In this document: piece after piece, positions 25,788-35,612 of the stretch
How positions within the stretch are numbered: position 1 is the first letter of the stretch
Layout of the letters: the number at the start of each line of letters is the position of its first letter
Assembly (NCBI RefSeq): GCF_014779715.1
Contig: NZ_JACXYU010000009.1
Coordinates: forward strand, 124,001-188,000
Source of the DNA: Streptomyces chumphonensis
Lineage (GTDB): Bacteria > Actinomycetota > Actinomycetes > Streptomycetales > Streptomycetaceae
Length of the DNA stretch: 64,000 bases
Direction: 5' to 3'
Program-made: the position numbers and the translations under genes
The notes under the pieces: generated by a model
What the model was told of the DNA's origin: nothing
The model's input: only the letters and a program-made list of their open reading frames with translations
Database searches by the model: none

Positions 25788-27128
25788 TCAGCGCGGCCGC
25801 TCCGGAATCACCGCCGACACCCGGAAGCCCCCCGCCGCCGTCGGGCCCGAGACGAAGCCGCCGCCCAGCGCCGTCACCCGCTCCCGCATCCCGACCAGTC
25901 CGTTCCCCCCGCTCGGCAGCCCGGCGCCCACCACACCCGCCGCCGGAGCCGCGTTCTCCACCTGAACCGCCACCTCGGCACCCCGGTGCGCCAGCCGCAC
26001 CCGCGTCCGCGCCCCCGCCGCGTGCTTGTGGACGTTCGTCAGCGCCTCCTGCACCACCCGGAACGCCGTCCGCTCCACCACCGGCGCATACGTCCGAACC
26101 TCCCCCTCGACCGACAGCTCCACCGCCATCCCCGCCGCCCGGGACTGCCCCACCAACTGCTCCAGCTCGCCGAGCCGGGGACCCTCCGCCCCCTCCTCCC
26201 GCAGCCGGGCGTCCCGCTCCGCGGCGGCCGCCGCGAACCGCGCCACCCGCTCCAGCGGACGCTCCCCCGCCGCGCGCGCCCCACCGCCGGAAGCGCCGCC
26301 GTCCTCCTCGTGCGCCCGCAGCACCCCCAGCATCGTCCGCAGCTCCGTCAGCGCCTGCCGCCCCATGTCACCCACCAGGGCCGCGTTCTTCGACGCCTTC
26401 GCCGGATCCTTGAGCGCCACCGCCTGCACCGCCGCCGCGTGCACCACCATCAGGCTCACCCGGTGGGCCACCACGTCGTGCATCTCCCGGGCGATCCGGG
26501 TGCGCTCCTCGCCCCGCGCCCACTCCGCGCGCTCCTCCGCGCGCTCCGCCAGCAGCGACAACTCCCGCTGCAGGCCGTCCGCCCGCTCCCGCAACGCGTC
26601 CACCAGCCTGCGCCGCGCCCCCACGTAGAGGCCGAGCAGCACCGGCGGCAGCGTCACCACCACCGCCAGCAGCGCCGCCAGCAGCAGCAGAAACCACCAC
26701 GGCCCGGGCACGTCGTCCTCCGAGCCGCCGGGCAGGAAGCTCAGGTACGAGACGACGAAACCACCGACGATCATCATTCCGGCCAGCAGGGCGATGATGC
26801 GCCGCGGCACGTCCGTGGCCGACAGCGTGTACAGCCCCACCGTGCCCAGGACGAAGCCCATCTGCGCGGGCATCACCGCCACGGCCACCAGGACCACGGC
26901 GATCGGGTACCGGCGACGGAGGACGAGCGAACCGCCCGCCACCACCCCCAGCAGCATCGCCAGCACCACCGGGATACCCGTCTCCGCCGCGAACGGCACG
27001 CCCTCCGCCGCGCACTCCACGGCCGAGACGACACCCAGCGTGACATCCAGCACGGCGCTCCGCGGGCGCCCCCACCACAACGGCCCGGTCCGCCGCCCCC
27101 GCGACGCCTCAGCCCCCGACTCGGTCAT
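25788..27128 (-). CDS. Orphan NarL-class sensor histidine kinase
   Basis: A 446-residue protein. The N-terminal half has about six hydrophobic segments (for example TGIPVVLAMLLGVVAGGSLV and ALLAGMMIVGGFVVSYLSF). Then come the HisKA_3 dimerisation domain with the phosphorylatable His in REMHDVVAHRVSLMVVHAA, and the HATPase domain with N-box QEALTNVHKHA and G-box GGNGLVGMRERV. It senses an unknown signal and should phosphorylate a LuxR-type regulator. No regulator gene adjoins it, which is unusual for this class. The start is ATG 27128 (MTESGAEA). Confidence 0.9.
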   Translation of the reverse strand: MTESGAEASRGRRTGPLWWGRPRSAVLDVTLGVVSAVECAAEGVPFAAETGIPVVLAMLLGVVAGGSLVLRRRYPIAVVLVAVAVMPAQMGFVLGTVGLYTLSATDVPRRIIALLAGMMIVGGFVVSYLSFLPGGSEDDVPGPWWFLLLLAALLAVVVTLPPVLLGLYVGARRRLVDALRERADGLQRELSLLAERAEERAEWARGEERTRIAREMHDVVAHRVSLMVVHAAAVQAVALKDPAKASKNAALVGDMGRQALTELRTMLGVLRAHEEDGGASGGGARAAGERPLERVARFAAAAAERDARLREEGAEGPRLGELEQLVGQSRAAGMAVELSVEGEVRTYAPVVERTAFRVVQEALTNVHKHAAGARTRVRLAHRGAEVAVQVENAAPAAGVVGAGLPSGGNGLVGMRERVTALGGGFVSGPTAAGGFRVSAVIPERPR

Positions 27129-27303
27129 ACCGCCCACCCTAAGACCCACCGCCACCCATTTCCCGACGGCGCCCGAGGCGGGCCACCTGCGCGTTCACGC
27201 CTCCGCACGCCGAGCCGAAGCGGAGTGCTTCATTCCTCGCTCGATCCGGTGAGGCGAGCACGTTTTCGACCCGCGACCGTCCCGCTTCCGTCACGCTGGG
27301 TAC

Positions 27304-28080
27304 ATGAGCCCGGAAACCGAACACCCGCCCACCGAACCATCCGGCGAGCCGCCCGCGCTCCGCCGTCCGAGTCGTCCGAGGCATCCGAACGCGAAGCCGC
27401 ACCTGCGGGAGGAGGCGCGCCGACTGCGCCGCCAGGGCCGCCGGTACCCGGAGATCGCCGCCGAGCTCGGCGTCTCCAAGAGCTCGGTCTCCCTGTGGGT
27501 CCGCGACCTCCCGAAACCCCCACCGGACCTGGACCGGCTGAGCCGCATGCGTGAGGCCCGCTGGGCCCCCCACCGCGAGCGGACGGCCGCCCTGCGCCGG
27601 GCCACGCGCGCGGCGGCGTCCGGCGAGATCGGCGAGCTGACGGACCGCGAGCTGCTGCTCGTCGGCGTCGGGCTGTACTGGGCCGAGGGGGCGAAGAGCA
27701 AGCCGTACCGGCTCCGGGAGGAGGTCGTCTTCGTCAACAGCGACGCGGGCATGGTCCGGGTCTACCTCGCCTGGCTCCGGATGCTGGGCATCGGTCCTGA
27801 ACGCCTGCAGTATCGCGTCATGATTCACGAGACGGCGGACGTCGGCGCTGCGGAGCGCTACTGGGCCGACCTCGTGGGGGTGACCGTGGCGGACCTCGAA
27901 CGGACGACGCTGAAGACCCACCGCCCGCGGACGCGGCGCCTGAACGTCGGGGAGGGATATCACGGCTGTCTGGCGGTGCGGGTGCGCAAGGCCGCTGATC
28001 TCTACCGTCGCATCGAGGGCTGGTGGTACGGCATAGTGGAGGGCGTCAGTTCGGCCACCCGTGGTGGATGTCCGAATTGA
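27304..28080 (+). CDS. HTH protein with a LAGLIDADG-like segment, next to tRNA-Gln
   Basis: A 258-residue protein. Residues about 38-70 form a helix-turn-helix (LREEARRLRRQGRRYPEIAAELGVSK, then SSVSLWVRDLP). Residues about 115-240 contain ELLLVGVGLYWAEGAKSK and a strand-helix pattern (VVFVNSDAGMVRVYLAWLRM) reminiscent of one LAGLIDADG homing-endonuclease repeat. Both traits suggest DNA or tRNA-locus recognition. It ends 11 bases before the tRNA-Gln gene on the same strand. Catalytic activity cannot be judged from sequence. It could also be a plain regulator. Confidence 0.65.
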   Translation: MSPETEHPPTEPSGEPPALRRPSRPRHPNAKPHLREEARRLRRQGRRYPEIAAELGVSKSSVSLWVRDLPKPPPDLDRLSRMREARWAPHRERTAALRRATRAAASGEIGELTDRELLLVGVGLYWAEGAKSKPYRLREEVVFVNSDAGMVRVYLAWLRMLGIGPERLQYRVMIHETADVGAAERYWADLVGVTVADLERTTLKTHRPRTRRLNVGEGYHGCLAVRVRKAADLYRRIEGWWYGIVEGVSSATRGGCPN

Positions 28081-28091
28081 CCTATATGTAG

Positions 28092-28163
28092 TCCCCTGTG
28101 GTGTAATTGGCAGCACTGCGGTTTTTGGTGCCGTATGTCCAGGTTCGAGTCCTGGCGGGGGAG
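28092..28163 (+). tRNA. tRNA-Gln (anticodon UUG)
   Basis: A 72-nt cloverleaf. Acceptor arms TCCCCTG and CGGGGGA pair with one G-T; D-stem GTGT/GCAC; anticodon stem GCGGT/GCCGT around loop TTTTGGT, so the anticodon is TTG (UUG); T-stem CCAGG/CCTGG around TTCGAGT. The discriminator is G 28163 and CCA is not encoded. Confidence 0.96.
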
Positions 28164-28173
28164 CGTTTCGCGC

Positions 28174-28203
28174 AGGGCCCCGGTCATCGACCGGGGCCCT
28201 TTT
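28174..28203 (+). terminator. Strong intrinsic terminator after tRNA-Gln
   Basis: The 11-bp perfect stem AGGGCCCCGGT / ACCGGGGCCCT has a 5-base loop and a short T-run (28200-28203), 10 bases after the tRNA. It is one of few hairpins here with a T-run. Confidence 0.9.
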
Positions 28204-28504
28204 CGTGTGCCCGTGTTCGCGCCTGTGCGGGGCCCACCCGAGCCCGGGTTGCACCTGACGTAGGGGCAGGGGCGACGGTTCCCCTAGGGGGCGGGGTGGG
28301 GTCCGACCGGGGAGGGGGTCGTCCTTCCGCAGGAAGAGGGCGGAGGCGGCCCGTTCCTACGGTGGGCGGTATTGCGGGGGGTGGGGCGTTCCCCCGGTCG
28401 ACAGACCGACTGCCACCATCGCGGCGGCCCCCGCCCTGTACGAGGCTCGACACGGCTCGACGAACGGGCCGTTCACGTGAAGCACCTGACACGAGGAGAA
28501 CACC
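28204..28504 (+). other. Leader and promoter region of the ABC exporter operon
   Basis: No gene is seen. The perfect palindrome CCCCTAGGGG (28281-28290) and a short CTTCC-GCA-GGAAG repeat are present and could be operators. No confident -35/-10 pair was found. Confidence 0.5.
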
Positions 28505-29293
28505 GTGACCACGGCTGTAGCGAATCCCAGGGCGGGAGGCGCCGGAGGGGGAACGGCCGTCGCGGCACAGGCGCGACAGGTCGTCAAGGCATACGGCTCG
28601 GGGGAGACGCGGGTCGTCGCGCTGGACCGGGTGGACGTGGACATCGCGCGCGGTGCCTTCACGGCGATCATGGGCCCCTCCGGCTCCGGCAAGTCGACGC
28701 TGATGCACTGTCTGGCCGGTCTGGACATCGTCACGTCGGGGCAGATCCGGGTGGGGGACACCGAGATCACGGGGCTGAAGGAGAAGCGGCTGACGCGGCT
28801 GCGCCGCGACCACATCGGCTTCGTCTTCCAGTCGTTCAACCTGCTGCCGACGCTCACGGCGCTGGAGAACATCACGCTGCCCATGGACATCGCGGGCCGC
28901 AGGCCCGACCGGGCGTGGCTGGACCGGGTGGTGGAGACGGTGGGGCTGCGGCAGCGGCTGCGGCACCGTCCGAGTGAGCTGTCGGGCGGTCAGCAGCAGC
29001 GGGTCGCGGTGGCCCGGGCCCTGGCGGCGCGCCCGGACATCATCTTCGGCGACGAGCCGACGGGCAATCTGGACTCCCGGGCGGGGGCGGAGGTGCTCGG
29101 GTTCCTGCGCCGCTCGGTGGACGAGTTGGGGCAGACGATGGTGATGGTCACCCACGATCCGGTGGCGGCGGCCTACGCGGACCGCGTGCTGTATCTGGCG
29201 GACGGTCGGCTGGTGGACGAGATGCTGCGGCCCACGGCCGAGATGGTGCTGGACCGGATGAAGGCCTTCGACACCCTCGGGCGGGTGTCATGA
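28505..29293 (+). CDS. ABC transporter ATPase, MacB/LolD type
   Basis: A 262-residue ATPase: Walker A GPSGSGKST, Q-loop in FVFQSFNLLP, signature LSGGQQQRVAVARAL, Walker B IIFGDEPTGNLD, and H-loop VTHDP. The Q-S-F-N-L-L-P and GDEPTGNLDS strings mark the MacB/LolD/FtsE group, which works with FtsX-like permeases. The GTG start is preceded by GAGGAG. It ends in an ATGA overlap with the permease gene, so the pair forms one exporter. Confidence 0.95.
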   Translation: MTTAVANPRAGGAGGGTAVAAQARQVVKAYGSGETRVVALDRVDVDIARGAFTAIMGPSGSGKSTLMHCLAGLDIVTSGQIRVGDTEITGLKEKRLTRLRRDHIGFVFQSFNLLPTLTALENITLPMDIAGRRPDRAWLDRVVETVGLRQRLRHRPSELSGGQQQRVAVARALAARPDIIFGDEPTGNLDSRAGAEVLGFLRRSVDELGQTMVMVTHDPVAAAYADRVLYLADGRLVDEMLRPTAEMVLDRMKAFDTLGRVS

Positions 29294-31872
29294 CGATCGT
29301 CCGGACGTCGTTGCGCAACTTCTTCGCGCACAAGGGCCGGATGGTGTTGTCCGGTCTCGCGGTGGTGCTGTCGGTCGCGTTCGTCTGCGGCACGCTGGTC
29401 TTCACCGACACCATGAACAGCACGTTCGACAAGCTCTTCGGGGACACGGCGGCCGATGTGAGCGTCGAGCCGGGTGGCGACGGAGCCTCGGGCGGTGGGG
29501 AGATGCCCTCGACGGGCCGCCCGGAGACGCTGCCGGCCTCGCTCGTGGGGCGGGCCGGTGCGGTGGAGGGGGCCGGGGAGGCGTTCGGCGTCGCGGCCAC
29601 CATGGCCGTGACGGTCGTCGACGCCGAGGGCGAGAACATCGGTCCGACGACGGGTGCGCCGACGATCGCCGCCAACTGGACGGAGCTGGACCGGCGGGCG
29701 ATGACGGTGACCGCCGGGCACCCGCCGCGCGGGCCGGACGAGGTGATGGTCGACTCGGACACGGCGGAGAAGCACGGTATCGGGCTGGGCGACGAGCTGC
29801 GCACCGTCTCGGCGTTCGGCGAGTTCACCTCCCGGGTGGTGGGGATCGCGACGTGGCAGGTGACGAACCCCGGTGCGGCGGCCCTGTACTACGAGACGGG
29901 TGTCGTGCAGGAGCGGCTGCTCGGCGGTGGCGAGGTGTTCACCTCGGTGGCCGTGCTGGCGGCCGACGGCGTGACGGACGAGCTGTTGAAGCAGAACGTG
30001 CGGGCGGCCGTCGGCGAGGAGCTGTCGGTGCTGACGGCGGCGGAGTCCGCCGAGCGGAACAAGGAGGGCATCGGCTCCTTCCTGGACGTCATGAAGTACG
30101 CGCTGCTGGGCTTCGCGGGCATCGCCCTGCTGGTGGGCGTGTTCCTCATCGTCAACACCTTCTCGATGCTGGTGGCGCAGCGCACGCGTGAGCTGGGGCT
30201 GATGCGGGCGATCGGTGCGGACCGGCGGCAGGTGGGGCGTTCGGTGGTGATCGAGGCGCTGCTCCTGGGCGTCGTGGGGTCCGTGCTGGGTGTCGCGGCG
30301 GGCGTGGGGGTCGCCGTGGGGCTGATGCGACTGATGGGCCTGCTGGGGATGACGCTGAGCACGGACGACCTGACGGTCGGCTGGGCGACGCCGGTGGTCG
30401 GCGTGGTGCTGGGCGTGGTCGTGACGCTGCTCGCGGCGTGGCTGCCGGCCCGGCGCGCGGGGCGGGTGTCGCCGATGGCGGCGCTGCGGGACGCGGGGGT
30501 GTCCGCAGACGGCCGTTCGGGGCGGGTGCGCGCGGTGGCCGGTGTGGCGCTGACGGGCGCGGGCGCGGCGGCTCTGGTGGGCGCGGCGGGGGCCGCGGAG
30601 GCCGGTCCGGGGGCGCTGTACCTGTCGGTCGGGGTGTTGTTGACGCTGCTGGGGTTCGTGCTGGTGGGTCCGCTGCTGGCGCGGGTCGTGGTGCGGGCGT
30701 TGTCGGTGGTGGTGCTGCGGGTGTGGGGCCCGGTGGGTCGGCTGGCGGAGCGCAACGCGTTGCGCAACCCCCGGCGCACGGGTGCGACGGCGGCGGCGCT
30801 GATGATCGGGCTGGCGCTGGTGGCGGGGCTGTCGGTGGTGGGTTCGTCGATGGTCGCCTCGGGCCGGGCGGAGGTGGACCGTACGGTCGGCGCGGACTTC
30901 ATCGTCAGCAGCATGGCCGGTCAGCCGCTCACGCCGCAGGTCGCGGAGTCGTTGAAGGACGTGCCGGAGCTGGCGCACGTCACGGAGTACCGCTCCCTGG
31001 ACGAGCTGACGCTGACGCTGCCGGACGGCGGCACGGCGCGCGGCTCGGTCTCCGCCGCCTCGCCGACGTACGCGCGGGACGTGCGGGCGGAGACGGTCGC
31101 GGGCGAGCTGGCGGGTGCCTTCGAGCCGGGTGGCATGTCGGTGGGCGAGGAGTTCGCCGACGCGCACGGGCTCGGGGTGGGCGACCGGCTGGGGGTGGCG
31201 TTCCCGGGTGGCCGCAGCGGTGAGCTGGAGATCCGCGCGGTGACGTCGGCCGAGGCGATGATCGACCAGGGCGTGATGTACGTCGGGCTGCGCACGGCCG
31301 AGGAGTACGTGCCGGCCGAGCGGATGCCGCTGAACACGCTGATGCTGGGGACGGCGGTCGAGGGGCAGGAGAGCGCGGCGTACGCGGCGTTGAAGGCGGA
31401 GCTGGAGCGCTATCCGCAGTACGAGGTGCGGGACCAGGCGGCCTACAAGCAGCTGCTGGAGGACCAGGTGGGCCAGTTGCTCAACATGGTGTACGGGCTG
31501 CTGGCGCTGGCGATCATCGTGGCGGTGCTGGGTGTGGTGAACACGCTGGCGCTGTCGGTGGTGGAGCGGACGCGGGAGATCGGCCTGTTGCGGGCCGTGG
31601 GGCTGTCGCGGCGGCAGCTGCGCCGGATGGTGCGGCTGGAGTCGGTGGTGATCGCCCTGTTCGGCGCGTTGCTGGGGCTGGGCCTGGGGCTGGCCTGGGG
31701 GGTGGCCGGTCAGCGGCTGCTGGCGCTGGAGGGCCTGCGGACGTTGGAGATCCCCTGGGTGACGATCGGCGGGGTCTTCCTGGGGTCGGCGGTGGTGGGG
31801 CTGGTGGCCGCGCTGCTGCCGGCGTTCCGGGCGGGCCGGATGAACGTCCTGAGGGCGATCGCGACGGAGTGA
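29290..31872 (+). CDS. FtsX-like ABC transporter permease (two FtsX domains)
   Basis: An 860-residue permease. An N-terminal helix (VLSGLAVVLSVAFVCGTLVF) precedes an extracellular MacB-like periplasmic core domain. Then comes an FtsX domain with LLGFAGIALLVGVFLIVNTFSM and RTRELGLMRAIG. A second copy repeats this: about residues 480-720 are extracellular, and the last block has GLLALAIIVAVLGVVNTLALSV and RTREIGLLRAVGLS. The duplicated layout is usual in actinobacterial exporters of antimicrobials or envelope material. It overlaps the ATPase gene by 4 bases; the cargo is unknown. Confidence 0.94.
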   Translation: MTIVRTSLRNFFAHKGRMVLSGLAVVLSVAFVCGTLVFTDTMNSTFDKLFGDTAADVSVEPGGDGASGGGEMPSTGRPETLPASLVGRAGAVEGAGEAFGVAATMAVTVVDAEGENIGPTTGAPTIAANWTELDRRAMTVTAGHPPRGPDEVMVDSDTAEKHGIGLGDELRTVSAFGEFTSRVVGIATWQVTNPGAAALYYETGVVQERLLGGGEVFTSVAVLAADGVTDELLKQNVRAAVGEELSVLTAAESAERNKEGIGSFLDVMKYALLGFAGIALLVGVFLIVNTFSMLVAQRTRELGLMRAIGADRRQVGRSVVIEALLLGVVGSVLGVAAGVGVAVGLMRLMGLLGMTLSTDDLTVGWATPVVGVVLGVVVTLLAAWLPARRAGRVSPMAALRDAGVSADGRSGRVRAVAGVALTGAGAAALVGAAGAAEAGPGALYLSVGVLLTLLGFVLVGPLLARVVVRALSVVVLRVWGPVGRLAERNALRNPRRTGATAAALMIGLALVAGLSVVGSSMVASGRAEVDRTVGADFIVSSMAGQPLTPQVAESLKDVPELAHVTEYRSLDELTLTLPDGGTARGSVSAASPTYARDVRAETVAGELAGAFEPGGMSVGEEFADAHGLGVGDRLGVAFPGGRSGELEIRAVTSAEAMIDQGVMYVGLRTAEEYVPAERMPLNTLMLGTAVEGQESAAYAALKAELERYPQYEVRDQAAYKQLLEDQVGQLLNMVYGLLALAIIVAVLGVVNTLALSVVERTREIGLLRAVGLSRRQLRRMVRLESVVIALFGALLGLGLGLAWGVAGQRLLALEGLRTLEIPWVTIGGVFLGSAVVGLVAALLPAFRAGRMNVLRAIATE

Positions 31873-32069
31873 CGCGTGCCGGGGCCCGGGTGGCCCCGGC
31901 GACGTCGCGTCCCGTTCGGGGGCGTCCGCGAGCTGCGGGCGCCCCCGCCCGGGCGCGGCGTCCGGCGGTGTGCGGGGGCCGGTGTCGGCCCGAGCGCGTA
32001 CGCTGGGCAGCCCCGGCCCGCTTGCGTGTCGGGCCCTTCGTGTTGTCCGAGGACGGAAGTACACACCCC

Positions 32070-35000
32070 ATGAGCCTGTCCGGTCTGCTTGACGCCGTCG
32101 TTGCCGACGCGGGGCTGCGCGAGGCGGTCGAGGCCGCCGAGGCCGCCTCCCGCCGTGAGGTGGATCTGGTGGGTCCGCCGGCCGCGCGCCCGCTGGCGGT
32201 GGCGGCGCTGGCGCGCCGTGCGAAGGGCCCGCTGCTGGCGGTGACGGCCACGGGCCGGGAGGCGGAGGATCTGGCGGCGGCGTTGCGGTCGCTGCTGCCG
32301 CCGGAGGGCGTGGCGGAGTTCCCGGCGTGGGAGACGCTGCCGCACGAGCGGCTGTCGCCGCGCAGTGACACGGTGGGCCGGCGGTTGGCGGTGCTGCGGC
32401 GGCTCGCCCACCCGGATCCGCGCGAGCCGGGCACGGGCCCGGTCCAGGTGGTGGTGGCCCCGATCCGCTCGGTGCTCCAGCCGCAGGTCAAGGGCTTGGG
32501 TGAGCTGGTTCCGGTCAGTCTGCGCTCGGGTGAGTCGGCGGATCTGCAGGAGGTCGTGGACGGTCTGGCCGCGGCGGCGTACGCGCGCGTGGAGCTGGTG
32601 GAGAAGCGGGGCGAGTTCGCGGTGCGCGGCGGGATCCTCGACGTCTTCCCGCCCACGGAGGAGCATCCCCTGCGGGTGGAGTTCTGGGGTGACGACGTCG
32701 AGGAGATCCGGTACTTCAAGGTGGCCGACCAGAGGTCGCTGGAAGTGGCGGAGCACGGGCTGTGGGCGCCGCCGTGCCGGGAGCTGCTGCTGACCGAGGA
32801 GGTCCGGGAGCGGGCGGCGGAGCTGGCGCGGGCCCATCCGGAGCTGGGCGAGCTGTTGGACAAGGTGGCCGAGGGCATCGCCGTGGAGGGCATGGAGTCG
32901 CTGGCTCCGGTCCTGGTGGACGAGATGGAGCTGCTGCTGGACGTGTTGCCGCGGGGCGCCATGGCGGTGGTGTGCGATCCGGAGCGGGTGCGGACACGGG
33001 CGGCCGATCTGGTGGCGACGAGCCGGGAGTTCCTGGAGGCGTCGTGGGCGGCGAGCGCCGGGGGCGGCCGGGCGCCGGTGGACGTCGGCGCGGCGTCGCT
33101 GTGGTCCATCGCGGACGTCCGGGACCGGGCGCGTGAGCTGGGGATGCCGTGGTGGTCGGTGTCGCCGTTCTCGGCGGGGGCGGGGCTGGAGGAGTTCGAG
33201 GAGGACTCGATCCGGCTCGGGCTGCGGGCGGCGGAGTCCTATCGGGGCGACACGGCGCGGGCGCTGGCGGACACCAGGGGCTGGCTGGCGCGGGGCTGGC
33301 GGTGCGTGTACCTGACGGAGGGGCACGGTCCGGCGGCCCGCACGGTGGAGGTGCTGGGCGGCGAGGGTGTCGCGGCGCGCCTCGACGAGGAGCTGGCGGA
33401 GCTGGTGCCGTCCCTGGTGCAGGTCTCGTGCGGCTCGCTGGAGCACGGTTTCGTCGCGCCGGAGCTGAAGCTCGCGGTGCTGACGGAGACGGACCTGACG
33501 GGGCAGAAGGCGGCCGGCCGGGAGACGTCGCGGATGCCGGCGCGCCGCCGCAAGACGATCGACCCGCTGACGCTCAGTCCGGGCGACTACATCGTGCACG
33601 AGCAGCACGGTGTGGGCCGGTACGTGGAGATGGTGCAGCGCACGGTGCAGGGCGCCACGCGCGAGTACCTGCTGGTGGAGTACGCGCCGGCCAAGCGCGG
33701 GCAGCCGGGGGACCGGTTGTTCGTGCCGACGGACCAGCTGGAGCAGGTCACCAAGTACGTCGGCGGGGAGGCGCCGTCGCTGCACCGGCTGGGCGGCGCG
33801 GACTGGACGAAGACGAAGGCGCGGGCGAAGAAGGCCGTCAAGGAGATCGCGGCCGACCTGATCAAGCTGTACTCGGCGCGCATGTCGGCGCCGGGGCACG
33901 CCTTCGGGGCGGACACGCCGTGGCAGCGGGAGCTGGAGGACGCCTTCCCGTACGCCGAGACGCCGGATCAGCTCACCACGATCGGTGAGGTGAAGGCGGA
34001 CATGGAGAAGCCGTCCCCGATGGACCGGCTGATCTGCGGTGACGTCGGCTACGGCAAGACGGAGATCGCGGTGCGGGCGGCGTTCAAGGCGGTGCAGGAC
34101 GGCAAGCAGGTCGCCGTGCTCGTGCCGACGACGCTGCTGGTCCAGCAGCACCTGGGGACGTTCACCGAGCGGTACGGGCAGTTCCCGGTCTCGGTGAAGG
34201 CGCTGTCCCGTTTCCAGACGGAGACGGAGGCGAAGGCCGTCCTGGAGGGGCTGCGGGACGGCTCGGTGGACCTCGTGATCGGCACGCACCGGCTGTTCTC
34301 CTCGGAGACGAAGTTCAAGGACCTGGGGCTGGTCATCGTCGACGAGGAGCAGCGCTTCGGTGTGGAGCACAAGGAGCAGCTGAAGAAGCTGCGGGCGAAC
34401 GTGGACGTCCTGACGATGTCGGCGACGCCGATCCCGCGCACGCTGGAGATGGCGGTGACGGGCATCCGGGAGATGTCGACGATCACCACGCCGCCGGAGG
34501 AGCGGCATCCGGTGCTGACGTTCGTGGGCCCGTACGAGGAGCGGCAGATCGGTGCGGCGGTCCGCCGGGAGCTGCTGCGCGAGGGGCAGGTCTTCTACAT
34601 CCACAACCGGGTGGAGTCGATCGACCGGGCGGCGGCGCGGCTGCGGGAGGCGGTGCCGGAGGCGCGGATCGCGACGGCGCACGGGCAGATGTCGGAGGCG
34701 GCGCTGGAGCAGGTGGTGGTGGATTTCTGGGAGAAGAAGTTCGACGTGCTCGTCTCGACGACGATCGTGGAGTCGGGCATCGACATCTCCAACGCGAACA
34801 CGCTGATCGTGGAGCGGGGCGACACGTTCGGCCTGTCGCAGCTGCACCAGCTGCGCGGCCGGGTGGGCCGGGGGCGGGAGCGGGGGTACGCGTACTTCCT
34901 GTACCCGCCGGAGAAGCCGTTGACGGAGACGGCGCACGAGCGGCTGGCGACGATCGCCCAGCACACCGAGATGGGTGCGGGCATGTACGTGGCGATGAAG

Positions 35001-35612
35001 GACCTGGAGATCCGGGGCGCGGGCAACCTGCTGGGCGGTGAGCAGTCCGGGCACATCGCCGGGGTGGGCTTCGACCTGTACGTGCGGATGGTGGGCGAGG
35101 CGGTCGCGGACTTCCGGGCGTCGATGGAGGGCGGGGGCGAGCCGGAGGCCGCGCCGCTGGAGGTGAAGATCGAGCTGCCGGTGGACGCGCACGTGCCGCA
35201 CGACTACGCGCCGGGGGAGCGGCTGCGGCTCCAGGCGTACCGGTCGATCGCGGCGGCGAACTCCGAGGAGGACGTCGCGGCGGTGCGGGAGGAGCTGACG
35301 GACCGCTACGGCCCGTTGCCGGAGCCGGTGGAGAACCTGCTGCTGGTGGCGGGGCTGCGGATGCTGGCCCGCTCGTGCGGCGTCACGGACGTCACGTTGC
35401 AGGGCAACAGGATCCGCTTCGCGCCGGTGGAGCTGCGGGAGTCGCAGGAGCTGCGGCTGAAGCGGCTCTACCCGGGGTCGGTGGTGAAGGCGTCGGCGGG
35501 GCAGGTGCTCGTGCCGCGTCCGAAGCCGGCCGGTATCGGCGGCAAGCCCGTGGTGGGCCGGGAACTGCTGGCCTGGACGGGCGAGTTCCTGGTGGCGGTG
35601 CTGGGTTCCTGA
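32070..35612 (+). CDS. mfd: Transcription-repair coupling factor
   Basis: A 1180-residue protein, the expected length. It releases RNA polymerase stalled at DNA damage and recruits UvrA. Domains in order: UvrB-like N-terminus (PAWETLPHERLSPRSDTVGRRL), RNA-polymerase-interacting domain from about residue 500 (GDYIVHEQHGVGRY), SF2 translocase with Walker A GDVGYGKTE (about 657) and the DEEQ box VDEEQRFGV (about 757), helicase motif QLRGRVGRG, and the TRCF C-terminus. The start is ATG 32070 (MSLSGLLD), with GGAAG upstream; the in-frame region back to 31869 is the intergenic gap after the ABC exporter. A 14-bp hairpin follows the stop. Confidence 0.97.
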   Translation: MSLSGLLDAVVADAGLREAVEAAEAASRREVDLVGPPAARPLAVAALARRAKGPLLAVTATGREAEDLAAALRSLLPPEGVAEFPAWETLPHERLSPRSDTVGRRLAVLRRLAHPDPREPGTGPVQVVVAPIRSVLQPQVKGLGELVPVSLRSGESADLQEVVDGLAAAAYARVELVEKRGEFAVRGGILDVFPPTEEHPLRVEFWGDDVEEIRYFKVADQRSLEVAEHGLWAPPCRELLLTEEVRERAAELARAHPELGELLDKVAEGIAVEGMESLAPVLVDEMELLLDVLPRGAMAVVCDPERVRTRAADLVATSREFLEASWAASAGGGRAPVDVGAASLWSIADVRDRARELGMPWWSVSPFSAGAGLEEFEEDSIRLGLRAAESYRGDTARALADTRGWLARGWRCVYLTEGHGPAARTVEVLGGEGVAARLDEELAELVPSLVQVSCGSLEHGFVAPELKLAVLTETDLTGQKAAGRETSRMPARRRKTIDPLTLSPGDYIVHEQHGVGRYVEMVQRTVQGATREYLLVEYAPAKRGQPGDRLFVPTDQLEQVTKYVGGEAPSLHRLGGADWTKTKARAKKAVKEIAADLIKLYSARMSAPGHAFGADTPWQRELEDAFPYAETPDQLTTIGEVKADMEKPSPMDRLICGDVGYGKTEIAVRAAFKAVQDGKQVAVLVPTTLLVQQHLGTFTERYGQFPVSVKALSRFQTETEAKAVLEGLRDGSVDLVIGTHRLFSSETKFKDLGLVIVDEEQRFGVEHKEQLKKLRANVDVLTMSATPIPRTLEMAVTGIREMSTITTPPEERHPVLTFVGPYEERQIGAAVRRELLREGQVFYIHNRVESIDRAAARLREAVPEARIATAHGQMSEAALEQVVVDFWEKKFDVLVSTTIVESGIDISNANTLIVERGDTFGLSQLHQLRGRVGRGRERGYAYFLYPPEKPLTETAHERLATIAQHTEMGAGMYVAMKDLEIRGAGNLLGGEQSGHIAGVGFDLYVRMVGEAVADFRASMEGGGEPEAAPLEVKIELPVDAHVPHDYAPGERLRLQAYRSIAAANSEEDVAAVREELTDRYGPLPEPVENLLLVAGLRMLARSCGVTDVTLQGNRIRFAPVELRESQELRLKRLYPGSVVKASAGQVLVPRPKPAGIGGKPVVGRELLAWTGEFLVAVLGS

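Noticed and set aside
31710..35201. Long minus-strand open frame (about 1160 codons) opposite mfd
   Set aside because: Antisense to mfd; arginine/histidine/leucine-rich shadow with no family motif.
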